Translations under genes and position numbers: made by a program
Assembly (NCBI GenBank): GCA_016197365.1
Contig: JACPVS010000003.1
Location: 1 to 64,000 of the forward strand
Direction: 5' to 3'
Length of the DNA stretch: 64,000 nt
Source of the DNA: Mycolicibacterium cosmeticum
GTDB taxonomy: Bacteria > Actinomycetota > Actinomycetes > Mycobacteriales > Mycobacteriaceae
Shown: piece after piece, positions 46,001-54,534 of the stretch
Layout: the number at the start of each line of letters is the position of its first letter
Numbering within the stretch: the stretch's first letter is position 1
The notes under the pieces: generated by a model
Told to the model about the DNA's origin: nothing
Database searches by the model: none
What the model saw: only the letters and a program-made list of their open reading frames with translations

Positions 46001-46064
46001 ACCATGCGTACCGCGCACAGAACCGGCTGAACCGGCCGAATATCCTGCTCTCCCCATGAGCCAC
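43014..46064 (-). CDS. Large MMPL-family transporter
   Basis: 1016 aa from GTG 46064. RND architecture: helix 1 near residue 20, an external porter domain, five helices with LLGAATDYAIFILAGYHEG, a second and very long external domain (about residues 400-740, Ala/Gln/Leu-rich and helical), then six helices with AVGADYSMLFAARIREES. The long coiled second loop is characteristic of mycobacterial MmpL lipid exporters. Regulated probably by the divergent TetR protein through the palindrome at 46087. No MmpS gene is adjacent. Confidence 0.92.
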   Translation of the reverse strand: MAHGESRIFGRFSRFCARYAWFVIGFWVVLVGALNLAIPQLERTVAEHSAPFIPGNIEAAQTLRHMSKEFGVPSSSAIGSVLLVNENGIGAADERAYQQLVTALRKDTDDVAYVLDTYNNDTLRSIALSPDGKAINLVVAGTGDVGSTKAHQNTVNIRQAIDTLDKPAGLEMYYTGPSPALADLFSAMDFSLLIITGVSVLLITLVLLAVYRSPVTALIPLLTIGVGLGVARPVVSLLGGHGVLTVSNFTIALMTAMLLGAATDYAIFILAGYHEGRRKGLPVPDALARAGEKVSGILIASMLTIAAAATAMAFTELGMFRAAGPPIAIAIVIALAISMTLPYALLSILGRRGFAEPRPLNERRWRRIGTTMIRRSGALSAASLVLLLAAASVLLTFRVNFDENAMQLDRTESSSGYEKAYQHWGFNEVAPEYVIVSADRDMRNTNDLAALDGIAARLAGMPQVAYVRSMTRPSGSQLEQTTVGYQAGIVAGRLGDARDRIGTATPDLQRLASGTATLRDGAATADAQLPQLVSGIKSVTALAHQVLGGYQEASSALRTVTDGRVDVPTALADLNASVGLLDVALQAMSDNAQIADGGRVVSSALGSALTPQPGPECVINPVCMRARSSLADLDAVSDGVVTRTLRQVEVLAAVPQVTIDKVWAAQPGIKNALARLQALATSLPGGSPAQANAQLAELVRGADRLDDGMSRLAAGLNQVKGGVDQVVGLTGQLTDGLTQASDYLATLSAHTSAGAGAGFYLPAQGFSDRAFQEGQKLLFAPDGKTARMLVVWKINPYSEDALNATRELGPAATQAAHGTSLQSAHFATTGLASLSADMRDQVWRDFAVFGLVAIIGVLLVLMVLLRSIAAPVFMVGAVVLSFGAAAGISVLVWQHIIGIDLDWSVFPVSFMALIAVGADYSMLFAARIREESADGMVRGIIRGFGNTGSIITTAGIVFALTMFALMSGRVINLLQIGFTVGIGLLIDITLVRTILVPAAMSLIGDRIWWPSKPRRG

Positions 46065-46086
46065 TGCGTTCCCCCTACGCTCCCCA

Positions 46087-46104
46087 GTAGACCAAATGGT
46101 CTAC
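46087..46104. promoter_or_regulatory. TetR operator between MMPL and TetR genes
   Basis: GTAGACCA-AA-TGGTCTAC is a perfect 8-bp inverted repeat in an 18-bp site, 23 nt upstream of the MMPL start and 67 nt upstream of the TetR start. Confidence 0.75.
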
Positions 46105-46122
46105 GCGTGCCGTGAGACGTTA

Positions 46123-46138
46123 GTAGACTGATCGGTAC
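46123..46138. promoter_or_regulatory. Second, degenerate copy of the TetR operator
   Basis: GTAGACTGATCGGTAC keeps one GTAGAC half-site and a partial second arm (GGTAC). It lies 33 nt before the TetR start. It may be a weaker second binding site that allows cooperative autoregulation. Tentative. Confidence 0.45.
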
Positions 46139-46170
46139 ACCGCAATCACCCCCAGGTAGGAAAACCGCGC

Positions 46171-46773
46171 ATGCAAGCCAAAGAGCGGCTCATCACCAGT
46201 GCCGTCGACCTCATCCGGCGCAACGGCGTCGCAGGTACCGGCCTCGCACTGCTGCTCGAACTGAGCGGGACGGCCCGGCGGTCGCTCTACCTGAATTTCC
46301 CCGGCGGCAAGGCCGAACTCATCGCCCACGCCACCGCGGTGGCCGGCAAAGTTACCGGCGCAGCCATCGACCAACTGGCCCGCGACGGCGATCCCGTCAG
46401 CGTCATCCAGCGGTTCATCGCCGGCTGGACCGAGGCGCTGAAGGCCACCGACTTCACCGCCGGGTGCCCCATTGTGGCCGCCGCCCTCGGGCGTTCGGAG
46501 GCCTCAGTGGCCGCCGAGACCGCGGGCGAGGTGTTCCTCGACTGGGAGCGGCGCCTGACCGGTCATCTGGAGGCGGCCGAGTTGTCACCCGAGGACGCCG
46601 CGCAGCTGGCCTCTATGACCGTCGCCGCGGTGGAGGGCGCCATCGTCATGTGCCAAGCCACCCGCTCGGAAGAGCCGCTGCGCCGGGTCGAGGCCGGGCT
46701 GATCGAGCTGTATCGGCTGAAGGCCCGCACTCCCGCTACGGGGTCGGCGTCGGGATTGGATCCAGCGCCTTGA
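46171..46773 (+). CDS. TetR/AcrR-family repressor of the adjacent MMPL exporter
   Basis: 200 aa. Helix-turn-helix LITSAVDLIRRNGVAGTGLALLLELSGTARRSLYLNF is split between residues 7 and 43. The C-terminal domain fits the LmrA/YxaF type. It is encoded divergently from the large MMPL gene with a palindromic operator between them, so it most likely represses that exporter and itself. Its 3' end overlaps the convergent lipoprotein gene by 38 nt. Confidence 0.88.
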   Translation: MQAKERLITSAVDLIRRNGVAGTGLALLLELSGTARRSLYLNFPGGKAELIAHATAVAGKVTGAAIDQLARDGDPVSVIQRFIAGWTEALKATDFTAGCPIVAAALGRSEASVAAETAGEVFLDWERRLTGHLEAAELSPEDAAQLASMTVAAVEGAIVMCQATRSEEPLRRVEAGLIELYRLKARTPATGSASGLDPAP

Positions 46774-47221
46774 GCTTGCCGTCGTCACCGATCTGGAAGC
46801 GCACCTGCGCGATACCTGTTGGGCAGCACGGCTTGTCCGCGCCCTGCAGCCACTGATATTGCACCGTCGCTATTCTGTCCCCCAGCGGCACGACGGTGGT
46901 GTACGGGCGCGGCCGCGGCGTCGGCGGACCCAGCGGCGAGTTGCGATCGAAGAACAGGACTTGGGTCGCGGCGTCGGGGGCGGTGTCCCCGGTGCTGACG
47001 ATGACCCAGTGCAGCCGGCAGTCACCGGTGTGCCCGTTCGCGGTTTCGTGCCAGCGGTCGCCCATGCCCTGCACCGCGGCGGACACCGTGTCCGCGGTCG
47101 GGGTGTCCTCGGCTTTGCAGCCGCCCGGTTGGGTGGACCCCGAATTCGGTGGGCTCCAGCCGCACGACGCGGCAACGAGTGTGACCGTGGCGAGGAGCGG
47201 GATCATCCGCGAGGGCCGCAT
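46736..47221 (-). CDS. LppP/LprE-type lipoprotein
   Basis: 161 aa. Signal peptide with a lipobox-like LVAASC (cysteine at residue 20), then a domain with conserved cysteine pairs (GGCKAED, GDCRLHW, KPCCPTG), the pattern of the mycobacterial LppP/LprE family. WVIVSTGDTAPDAATQVLFFDRN and VATVQYQW-like segments are family hallmarks. Cell-surface location, function unknown. Overlaps the TetR gene tail to tail. Confidence 0.8.
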   Translation of the reverse strand: MRPSRMIPLLATVTLVAASCGWSPPNSGSTQPGGCKAEDTPTADTVSAAVQGMGDRWHETANGHTGDCRLHWVIVSTGDTAPDAATQVLFFDRNSPLGPPTPRPRPYTTVVPLGDRIATVQYQWLQGADKPCCPTGIAQVRFQIGDDGKLKALDPIPTPTP

Positions 47222-47275
47222 GGTGCGAGCTTACGGACGGATGGGGCAGCGAACACTGCAGGTAGCATCGGCCAC

Positions 47276-47941
47276 ATGGGTTTTGGACATTTGCGCCGGT
47301 TGACCGTCGTCTGCGCGTTGGCGGCTTCGGCGCTGGCAATCGGCGCCACCCCCGCTGCCTCCGCCGACCCGTGCCCCGATGCCGAGGTGGTGTTCGCCCG
47401 CGGCAGCGACGAGCCGCCCGGCGTCGGCACCGTCGGCCAGGCGTTCATCGATTCCCTGCGCGGGATGCTCCCGGGAAAGTCTGTCGGCGTCTATGCGGTG
47501 AACTACCCGGCCTCCGGTGATTTCAACAACAAGGCGGTCTTCCCGGGAACGATGTTCGACGGTGTCCACGACACCACCTCGCATCTTCAGTCGATGGCCG
47601 CGAACTGCCCGAACACCAAACTCCTGCTCGGCGGCTATTCGCAAGGCGCGGCGGTGGCCGCGTATGCCACCACCGCCGACATCCCCGCCGCAGTGCACGA
47701 CCACGTCGCCGGGATCGTGCTCTTCGGTAAGCCGACACCGGCGTTGCTGTCCGGGTTCGGCGCGCCGGCCGCGAACATCTCACCGCGCTACGACGGCAAA
47801 TCGCTGGATCTGTGCGCACCCGGCGACAGCATCTGCGACGGTTCGCCGGGCTCGCTCTTCTCGTCGCTGGCGCACGCCCTCTACCCGCTCAACGGTTTGG
47901 TCACCACGGCGGCGTCGAAAGCTGCGGGCAGGCTCGTCTAA
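47276..47941 (+). CDS. Secreted cutinase-family serine esterase
   Basis: 221 aa from ATG 47276; the frame is open far upstream but antisense to the lipoprotein gene. Signal peptide to about residue 30 (PAASA), then an alpha/beta hydrolase with catalytic Ser122 in GGYSQGA, Asp184 in APGDSICDG and His200 in SLAHALYP. Cysteines at 33/111 and 180/187 match the two disulfides of cutinases. Mycobacterial cutinase-like proteins hydrolyse lipids and esters at the cell surface. Followed by a strong terminator. Confidence 0.93.
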   Translation: MGFGHLRRLTVVCALAASALAIGATPAASADPCPDAEVVFARGSDEPPGVGTVGQAFIDSLRGMLPGKSVGVYAVNYPASGDFNNKAVFPGTMFDGVHDTTSHLQSMAANCPNTKLLLGGYSQGAAVAAYATTADIPAAVHDHVAGIVLFGKPTPALLSGFGAPAANISPRYDGKSLDLCAPGDSICDGSPGSLFSSLAHALYPLNGLVTTAASKAAGRLV

Positions 47942-47958
47942 ATAGGCCGGAAAGCACG

Positions 47959-47984
47959 AAGGCCAGCGCGTCTGCGCTGGCCTT
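47959..47984. terminator. Bidirectional terminator between cutinase gene and tRNA-Asn
   Basis: AAGGCCAGCGC-GTCT-GCGCTGGCCTT is a perfect 11-bp stem with a 4-nt loop, starting 17 nt after the cutinase stop and ending 6 nt from the tRNA 3' end. No long U-tract follows, as is usual in mycobacteria. It can serve both converging transcripts. Confidence 0.75.
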
Positions 47985-47989
47985 ACTTG

Positions 47990-48062
47990 CTCCCCCGGAT
48001 GGACTCGAACCATCAACCGTCCGATTAACAGTCGGAAGCTCTGCCAATTGAGCTACAGGGGA
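47990..48062 (-). tRNA. tRNA-Asn (GTT)
   Basis: Reverse-strand cloverleaf. Acceptor TCCCCTG pairs with CGGGGGA with one G-T pair, the anticodon loop CTGTTAA carries GTT, and the D arm is GCTCAATTGGCAGAGC. T arm and discriminator G are standard. CCA is not encoded. Matches the position of asnT in the M. tuberculosis block. Confidence 0.93.
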
Positions 48063-48206
48063 TTGAACCGAAAACAGACTCTAGCGCATATGGGGCACGC
48101 GGTTCGAATCGGCACGTCAGAACCAGTTTCGCCGGGCGCGATCGCGAACACACAGCCGCGTGAGGCAGGATGGTGAGCGTCTTGCTTGATCGGGGAGGGA
48201 GTGCGT

Positions 48207-48461
48207 GTGTTCCGGTTCGTGTTCGTGCTGGGGGTCGGCTACGTGCTCGGCGCAAAAGCCGGTCGGCACCGGTTCGAACAGATCGCCGGCACGTACAAGG
48301 CCGTCACCGAGAACCCGGCCACCAAGGCCGTACTGGACGCGGGGCGCCGCAAGCTGGCCGATCGGGTGTCCCCCGATCCGGCATTGGTGAAGTTGACGGC
48401 GATCGACGCCGAGACGACGGTGCTGGAGCCCTTGGCAGACGAGTCCGCCACCAAGCACTAG
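48207..48461 (+). CDS. Small conserved mycobacterial protein, Rv2342-like
   Basis: 84 aa from GTG 48207, chosen because GGAGGG sits 7 nt upstream; earlier in-frame codons are too close to it. Residues 1-15 are hydrophobic (MFRFVFVLGVGYVLGA), followed by a basic amphipathic segment (KAGRHRFEQI) of the YtxH-like type, so it is probably a short membrane-tethered protein. Order next to dnaG matches Rv2342. Function unknown. Its stop overlaps the convergent secreted protein gene by 4 nt. Confidence 0.8.
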   Translation: MFRFVFVLGVGYVLGAKAGRHRFEQIAGTYKAVTENPATKAVLDAGRRKLADRVSPDPALVKLTAIDAETTVLEPLADESATKH

Positions 48462-48733
48462 CGCATCGGGACGTTCCAGGACTGGCCGGGGAGCAGCGGT
48501 CCGGAGTTGATGCCGTTGCTGCCGACGGACACGCCGGGGCTGCCGAAGTTGGCGCCGCCGCCATTGGAGTAGGACAGGCACTTGCCGTCCTCTTTGTTGC
48601 CGAACCAGGCCAGGCACGGGGCTGCTTGCACCGCATCCTGCGCGCCATCGACCGAGAACGCCACCAGCGGACCTGCGGCGGCGGCCACCGCGAAAGCGCC
48701 CACCAGAACCGCACGCCTAGCTGAGATGATCAT
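48458..48733 (-). CDS. Small secreted protein of unknown function, 91 aa
   Basis: Signal peptide to about residue 38 (a long Ala-rich hydrophobic stretch, then AVQAAP). The mature part is about 53 residues, Gly/Ser/Asn-rich, with two cysteines (APCLAW, GKCLSY) and a GPLLPGQSWNVPMR tail. It resembles Gly-rich short mycobacterial secreted proteins of unknown role. Lies 27 nt downstream of dnaG in the same direction. Confidence 0.75.
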   Translation of the reverse strand: MIISARRAVLVGAFAVAAAAGPLVAFSVDGAQDAVQAAPCLAWFGNKEDGKCLSYSNGGGANFGSPGVSVGSNGINSGPLLPGQSWNVPMR

Positions 48734-48760
48734 GGCCTCACCATAGCGTGCGACCTCTGT

Positions 48761-50683
48761 TCACGCAGTCATGTCATCACCGCTGGCCTGCTCCAACAGG
48801 CTGCGGCGATACGTCTCCATGGCCACCAGGTCACCGAACAATGCGTGGTATTCGTCGCTGTGATCCACCGGCGACATCCGCTGCAGCTTGGACTTGACCT
48901 CGGCGATCTGACGGCCCACCGACACCTCCTGCAAGCGCGCCAGCACCCCGGAGACGTAGCGGACCAGTTTTTCGTCGTCCTCGATGCGGATGGCCTCGAC
49001 GCCGAGTTCGTTGACCAGGTTCTTGCCCTCGGGCGAATCCTGCAGATCGCGGACCGTGTCGATCCACTGCGCACCGGACAGCCCGGCCGACATCCCGCCC
49101 GCGGCGGCGATGGACGCCCGCACCGCCGCGTAGCCGATGTGGGTGAAACTCTCCGCGGTCAAGGAGTCGAAGACCGGGCCCGCCAGCCCCGGGTACTGCA
49201 GCGCCGCCTTGAGCGCCTCGCGCTGGGGGCGCAGCGTCGGATCGCGCGGATCGGGGCGGGTGACCGTGACCGCCGGACGGGACCGCGCCGGTTCGGACGG
49301 CGTCCGCGACCGGCCGGCGTCGCGTCCCTTCGCGGGACCCTTGCGGCCGGCTTCCTCACGAACCCGCGCGAGGACCTGGGCGACGTTGTCCCAGCCGACC
49401 CAACCGGCGAGTTGTCGGGCGTACTCGTCGCGCAGCGTCGGATCCTTGATCCCGGCCACCATCGGCACGCAGCGGCGCAATGCCGCCACCCGGCCCTCGG
49501 CGCTGTCCAGGTTGTGGTCGGTCAGCGCGGTGCGGATGGCGAATTCGAACAGCGGGGACCGGCGGGCGACCAAGTCGCGCAGCGCGCCGTCACCGGAGCG
49601 CAGGCGCAGATCGCACGGGTCCATCCCGTCGGCGGCCACCGCCACGAAGGACTGGCCTGCCAGGTTCTGTTCCCCCTCGAACGCCTTCACCGCGGCGGCC
49701 CGCCCGGCGGCATCGCCGTCGAAGACGTAGATGAGCTCACCGCGAAAGAAGTTGTCGTCCATCATGAGTCGGCGCAGCATGGACAGGTGGTCGTCGCCGA
49801 AGGCGGTGCCGCAGGCTGCGACCGCGGTGGTCACCCCGGCCATGTGCATCGCCATCACGTCCGTGTAGCCCTCGACCACGACCGCCTGATGGCCCTTGGC
49901 GATATCGCGCTTGGCCAGATCCAGCCCGAACAGCACGTTCGACTTCTTGTACAGCGTCGTCTCGGAGGTGTTGACGTACTTGGCCTCGATGTGGTCGTCG
50001 TCGAACAGCCGGCGCGCACCGAAACCGATGGTCTCGCCCGACGACACCCGGATGGGCCACAGCAGCCGTCGGTGGAACCGGTCCATCGGTCCCCGCTTGC
50101 CCTCCCGGGACAGCCCGGCGGCCTCCAACTCCTTGAATTCGAATCCCTTGCGCAGCAAGTGCTTTGTCAGGGTCTCCCAGCCCGACGGCGCGTAGCCGCA
50201 GCCGAAGCGCTTGGCCGCTTCGGCGTCGAAGTTGCGCTCGATCAGATACTGCCGCGCCGGGGCGGCCTCGTCGGACTGCAACGCCTCGGCGTAGAACTCC
50301 TGCGCGGCGGCGTTGGCGGCGATCAGCCTGCTGCGGCTGCCGCGGTCGCGCTGGACGTTGGCCGTGGTGCCACCGGTGTAGGTGACGGTGTAGCCGACCT
50401 TGTCGGCCAGCAGCTCGACGGCCTCGACGAACGTGACGTGCTCGATCTTCTGCAGGAACGCATAGACGTCACCGCCCTCACCACACCCGAAGCAGTGGAA
50501 GTGGCCGTGATTGGGCCGCACATGGAACGACGGGGACTTCTCGTCGTGGAACGGGCACAAGCCCTTGAGCGAATCGACCCCGGCGCGGCGAAGCTGCACA
50601 TAGTCGCCGACGACTTCCTCGATGCGAACGCGGTCACGGATGGCCGCGATATCGCGATCGGGGATGCGCCCACCTGGTGGCAT
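48761..50683 (-). CDS. dnaG: DNA primase
   Basis: 640 aa. The N-terminal zinc finger is CHC2 type: C43, H46, C64, C67 (CPFH then CFGC). The TOPRIM catalytic centre has VVVEGYTDVMAMH and YVFDGDAAG (DxD). The C-terminal helicase-interacting part is shorter and divergent, as in actinobacteria. Makes RNA primers at the replication fork. Starts 4 nt after dgt ends, so the two are one transcript. Corresponds to Rv2343c. Confidence 0.97.
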   Translation of the reverse strand: MPPGGRIPDRDIAAIRDRVRIEEVVGDYVQLRRAGVDSLKGLCPFHDEKSPSFHVRPNHGHFHCFGCGEGGDVYAFLQKIEHVTFVEAVELLADKVGYTVTYTGGTTANVQRDRGSRSRLIAANAAAQEFYAEALQSDEAAPARQYLIERNFDAEAAKRFGCGYAPSGWETLTKHLLRKGFEFKELEAAGLSREGKRGPMDRFHRRLLWPIRVSSGETIGFGARRLFDDDHIEAKYVNTSETTLYKKSNVLFGLDLAKRDIAKGHQAVVVEGYTDVMAMHMAGVTTAVAACGTAFGDDHLSMLRRLMMDDNFFRGELIYVFDGDAAGRAAAVKAFEGEQNLAGQSFVAVAADGMDPCDLRLRSGDGALRDLVARRSPLFEFAIRTALTDHNLDSAEGRVAALRRCVPMVAGIKDPTLRDEYARQLAGWVGWDNVAQVLARVREEAGRKGPAKGRDAGRSRTPSEPARSRPAVTVTRPDPRDPTLRPQREALKAALQYPGLAGPVFDSLTAESFTHIGYAAVRASIAAAGGMSAGLSGAQWIDTVRDLQDSPEGKNLVNELGVEAIRIEDDEKLVRYVSGVLARLQEVSVGRQIAEVKSKLQRMSPVDHSDEYHALFGDLVAMETYRRSLLEQASGDDMTA

Positions 50684-50687
50684 CCGG

Positions 50688-51959
50688 TCAGTCTAGAGGT
50701 CGGGGCGAACGGGCCTCGTGCACTCGTTCCAACCGGCTTTCCGTATAGGACGCGATCTGGTCGATCACCACGCGCAGCCGCGCCCCGTCGTCGCCGGCGG
50801 CCTCGAATTCGGGTGCGAACTGCGCGTCCAGGCTGCTGGGCGCCTGCGCCCACAGCACCAGCGCGACCTCCTCGATCAGGGTGCGCTGATCGAGCTGGAT
50901 CTGCAGGTGCTGGTGATCGGACATGATGAACTGCAACGCCAGCATCTTGAGCACCGCCACCTCGGCGCGCACCAGGGCGGGCACCGCCAGTTCGGTGTCA
51001 TAGCGGCGCAGCGGGCCGGTACCGGCCACCGCCTGGGTTTGCGTGATCGCCGCGTTGGCGAACCGGCCGACGAGTTCACTGGTCATGTGTTTCAAGGCGA
51101 CGGAACCGGTCAAAGTACCGTCGAACTTGCCCACCCCGCTCACCACGGGCATCTCCGACAGCCGGTGCGCGGCGGCCAGCAGGTCATCGTGGCTGACAGT
51201 CGGGAAGGCGCCGGCACCCAGGCGGGCCAGCCCGTCGGCCGCGTCGTCGTCGGCGAGCACTCGGAGGTCGATGCGGCCCGAGATGACGCCGTCCTCGACA
51301 TCGTGCACGGAGTAGGCGACGTCGTCGGCCCAGTCCATCACCTGGGCTTCCAGGCAGGTCTGCTCGGCGGGCGCCCCGGCTCGCATCCAGGTCGCGGCGT
51401 CGGCGTCGTCGTCGTAGAAACCGAACTTCGTGCGGTCGCCCTCGCGGTACCAGGGGTACTTCATCACCGCGTCCAGCGCCGCCCGGGTCAGGTTCAGACC
51501 TGCGGAACGGCCGTCGGGGCCAAGAATTTTGGGCTCCAGCCGGGTCAGGATGCGGAAGTTCTGCGCGTTGCCCTCGAACCCACCGAATGCTTTCGCGATC
51601 TCGTTGAGCGCACGTTCGCCGTTGTGGCCGTAGGGCGGATGGCCGATGTCGTGGGCCAGGCCGGCCAGGTCCACCAGGTCGGGGTCGCAGCCCAACCCGA
51701 CGGCCATGCCACGGCCGATCTGGGCGACCTCCAACGAGTGGGTCAGCCGGGTCCGCGGGGTGTCACCCTGACGAGGCCCGACCACCTGGGTCTTGTCGGC
51801 CAGCCGGCGCAGCGCCGCGCAGTGCAGCACCCGGGCCCGGTCCCTGGCGAAGTCGGTGCGGTGCTCGGCACCGGTTCCGGGCAGCGCGGCAGCCTTGGGC
51901 GCCTCGTCCACCAGGCGTTGCCTGTCGAGGTCGTCATAGGTATCCGTCACGTTGGCCAC
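50688..51959 (-). CDS. dgt: dGTP triphosphohydrolase-like HD-domain protein
   Basis: 423 aa. HD-domain motif: H in [13 protein letters not shown], then [16 protein letters not shown], and a distal Asp in [13 protein letters not shown]. These are the four metal ligands of Dgt enzymes. Splits dGTP into deoxyguanosine and triphosphate, or is a broader dNTPase. Operon with dnaG. Corresponds to Rv2344c. Divergent from the TPM-domain gene with 32 nt between starts. Confidence 0.94.
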   Translation of the reverse strand: MANVTDTYDDLDRQRLVDEAPKAAALPGTGAEHRTDFARDRARVLHCAALRRLADKTQVVGPRQGDTPRTRLTHSLEVAQIGRGMAVGLGCDPDLVDLAGLAHDIGHPPYGHNGERALNEIAKAFGGFEGNAQNFRILTRLEPKILGPDGRSAGLNLTRAALDAVMKYPWYREGDRTKFGFYDDDADAATWMRAGAPAEQTCLEAQVMDWADDVAYSVHDVEDGVISGRIDLRVLADDDAADGLARLGAGAFPTVSHDDLLAAAHRLSEMPVVSGVGKFDGTLTGSVALKHMTSELVGRFANAAITQTQAVAGTGPLRRYDTELAVPALVRAEVAVLKMLALQFIMSDHQHLQIQLDQRTLIEEVALVLWAQAPSSLDAQFAPEFEAAGDDGARLRVVIDQIASYTESRLERVHEARSPRPLD

Positions 51960-51991
51960 TGGCGGACAGTCTGCCAGCTAGATTTGCGAGC

Positions 51992-54001
51992 ATGCGCCTC
52001 GCCCGCCTGCTCAGCGTGCTCCTCACCGTGTTGCCTGTCGGCCTTCTGGTCGCGCCTGCCGCGTCCGCCCAACCGCCGTCGCGGTTGTCCACCCAGATCG
52101 TGGACAACGCCAACGCGCTCAGCGGACCGGACAAGAACAACATCACCCAAGCCATCGACACGCTCTACAACGACCGGCATGTCCGGCTGTGGGTGGTGTA
52201 CGTGGACACCTTCTCCGGCCAGGACGCCGAACCGTGGGCGCGGGCCACGCTGCAGGCCAGTGACCTGGGCACGTACGACGCACTGCTGGCCGTCGCCACC
52301 ACCGACCGGGCGTACGCCTTCCTGGCCGGCGGCGTCGCGGCCAGCAACGCGGAGGCGAACACGCTGCGCCGCAACCAGATCGAGCCAGCCCTGCGACAGG
52401 GCAATTGGGCACAGGCCGCGATCGGCGCCGCCGAGGGGCTCAACACGAACACCGCGTCCTCCACTTCGTCGTCCTCGGACGTCGAGATGAACTGGGTGGG
52501 CCTGCTGGCGATCATGGCGGTGATCGGGCTCGCGGTGCTGATCCTGGTGTTGTGGATGCGGCGCCGCCGGCGCAAGCGTCGCGAGGCGGATCTGGCGGCC
52601 GCACAGCGCGCCGACCCGACCGACCCCGGGGCGCTGGCGGCGATGCCGCTGGAGACGCTGGACGACCTGTCCCGCTCGATCGTCGTGGAAGTCGACAACG
52701 CCGTGCGCACCAGCGACAACGAATTGTCGCTGGCGATCGAGGAATTCGGCGAGAAGGACACCGCACCATTCGTGACGGCCGTCGAGGCCGCGAAAACCAC
52801 GCTGGGGCAAGCCTTCAACGTGCGCCAGATACTGGACGACACGGTGCCCGAGACGGCCGCGCAGCGTCGCGATCTGCTGACCAGGGTGGTGGTGGCCGCC
52901 GCGAAGGCCGACCGCGAACTGGAAACGCAGCGCGGCGCCTTCGCCCAGTTGCGCGATCTGGTGATCAACGCGCCCACCCGCCTGGACACCCTGACCCAGC
53001 AGATGGTGGATCTCACCGCACGGCTCGCACCCTCGGAGCAGACGCTGGCCGGCTTGCATCAGCAGTTCGCCGACGCCGCCTTGGCTTCGGTGGCCGGAAA
53101 CGTCGAAACCGCCAAGCAGCGGGTGGCTTTCGCCGACCACAACATCACCAACGCGCGCAATCTGGTCGCCCGGCCGGTGGGCAGCCAGGCAGGACTGGTG
53201 GACGCGGTGCGCGCCGCGGAGTCCGCGCTGGGTCAAGCCCGCACCCTGCTGGACGCCGTGGACAGCGCCGCCACCGACATCAACCGTGCGATCGCGGCCC
53301 TGCCCGCGGCGATCACCGACATCCAGAACGGCATCAGCGCTGCGGGTGCCCAACTGGCGCAGGGCAACCTGACGCAGGCAACCGCATTGAGCGCCGCGCG
53401 TGACGCCGCGGTGAAGGCGGTCGCGACCGCGCAGGGCAGCGGGAACACCGACCCGCTCGGCGCGTTCACGGATCTGAGTGCCGCCGACGCCGAACTGGAC
53501 CGGCTACTGGCCGCCGTGACCGAGGAGCGCGAGACCACCGAACGGTTGCGCCGCGCCTATGACCAGGCCTCGTTCAGCGCGCAGTCCCGGGTTCGCGGCG
53601 TCTCGGATTTCATCGACACGCGCCGCGGCAGCATCGGTCCCGAGGCCCGTACCAAGCTCGCCGAGGCCGTGCGTCAACTTCAGGCCGCCCAGGACCGGCA
53701 GGCCACCAATATCTCTGAAGCCATCCAGTACGCCAACGCGGCGGCGAACCTGGCCGCCCAGGCTCAATCTCTGGCGAATGACGACGTCTCCGCCGCGCAG
53801 CGCCACTACAGCGGATACGGCGGCGGCAGCTCGAATTCCGGTGCCGTGCTGGGCGGCATCATCATCGGCAACATCCTGTCCGGTGCCCTGCGCGGCGGGC
53901 TCGGCGGCAGCGTCGGTGGCGGCGGAGGCTGGAGTTCGACCTCGTTCGGTGGCTCGGGTAGCTCGGGCGGGTCGTTCGGCGGAGGCGGCGGCCGCTTCTA
54001 A
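51992..54001 (+). CDS. TPM-domain membrane protein with long cytoplasmic coiled-coil region (Rv2345-like)
   Basis: 669 aa. Signal peptide (1-26, ends AASAQ), then a TPM domain (about 35-150: VDNANALSGPDKNNITQAIDTL), a transmembrane helix near 170-190 followed by RRRRRKRR, then about 400 residues of Ala/Gln/Glu-rich helices predicted as coiled coil. The Gly/Ser-rich tail contains GGGGGWSSTSFGG. TPM domains in bacterial YgcG-type proteins act outside the membrane, possibly in envelope maintenance. Function unknown. Overlaps the convergent HxlR gene by 4 nt. Confidence 0.88.
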   Translation: MRLARLLSVLLTVLPVGLLVAPAASAQPPSRLSTQIVDNANALSGPDKNNITQAIDTLYNDRHVRLWVVYVDTFSGQDAEPWARATLQASDLGTYDALLAVATTDRAYAFLAGGVAASNAEANTLRRNQIEPALRQGNWAQAAIGAAEGLNTNTASSTSSSSDVEMNWVGLLAIMAVIGLAVLILVLWMRRRRRKRREADLAAAQRADPTDPGALAAMPLETLDDLSRSIVVEVDNAVRTSDNELSLAIEEFGEKDTAPFVTAVEAAKTTLGQAFNVRQILDDTVPETAAQRRDLLTRVVVAAAKADRELETQRGAFAQLRDLVINAPTRLDTLTQQMVDLTARLAPSEQTLAGLHQQFADAALASVAGNVETAKQRVAFADHNITNARNLVARPVGSQAGLVDAVRAAESALGQARTLLDAVDSAATDINRAIAALPAAITDIQNGISAAGAQLAQGNLTQATALSAARDAAVKAVATAQGSGNTDPLGAFTDLSAADAELDRLLAAVTEERETTERLRRAYDQASFSAQSRVRGVSDFIDTRRGSIGPEARTKLAEAVRQLQAAQDRQATNISEAIQYANAAANLAAQAQSLANDDVSAAQRHYSGYGGGSSNSGAVLGGIIIGNILSGALRGGLGGSVGGGGGWSSTSFGGSGSSGGSFGGGGGRF

Positions 54002-54453
54002 CCCTTCGGTGCCACCAGCGAGACCTGGCGGGTGGGCACCTTACTGCCGTCGCGACGGCGGAAACCGATGGCAACCGCGTCGCCGGTACCGGATTCGACG
54101 AAGCGGTAGCTGCTGCTGTGGTCGCGGGGCAGATGGCGGTGCCCCCACTCACCGATGGCGGCCAGGACCGGAACCAGGTCATGTCCGGCGTCGGTGAGTA
54201 CGTACCGGCTGCGGGTGCGGTCACCGGGTTCCTGATAGTCGACCACCTCGAGGATTCCGGCGTCGACCAGCTCGGTGAGCCGGGTGCTGAGCACGTCCGA
54301 TGCGACACCGAGCCGCTGCCTGAACTCGGAGAATCGCGACCGGCCCAGCAGCGCCTCGCGGATGATCAGCACCGCCCACCGCTGCCCCAGGACGGACATG
54401 GTGCGTGCGATGGGGCAGGGATTGTCAGTCCAGGAATCGGTGCGCATCGTCAT
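53998..54453 (-). CDS. HxlR-family winged-helix regulator
   Basis: 151 aa. Sequence CPIARTMSVLGQRWAVLIIREAL, then SRFSEFRQRLGVASDVLSTRLTEL and VVDYQEPGDRTRSRYVLTDAG is the complete HxlR domain; the N-terminal Cys is the redox/electrophile-sensing cysteine of many members. Divergent from the SDR-ADH-DUF302 operon, which it most likely controls. Candidate operator at 54465-54479. Confidence 0.88.
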   Translation of the reverse strand: MTMRTDSWTDNPCPIARTMSVLGQRWAVLIIREALLGRSRFSEFRQRLGVASDVLSTRLTELVDAGILEVVDYQEPGDRTRSRYVLTDAGHDLVPVLAAIGEWGHRHLPRDHSSSYRFVESGTGDAVAIGFRRRDGSKVPTRQVSLVAPKG

Positions 54454-54464
54454 ATTCTACCTAC

Positions 54465-54479
54465 GTTGGGAATACCAAC
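54465..54479. promoter_or_regulatory. Inverted repeat between HxlR and SDR genes
   Basis: GTTGG-GAATA-CCAAC lies 11 nt from the HxlR start and 55 nt from the SDR start. Five perfectly paired bases per arm in a divergent promoter region fit an HxlR operator. Confidence 0.45.
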
Positions 54480-54534
54480 CCAGCACTGTTACGTTGACCC
54501 TGACGCAAGCGGGACACAAGCGAAGGAGAAGACC

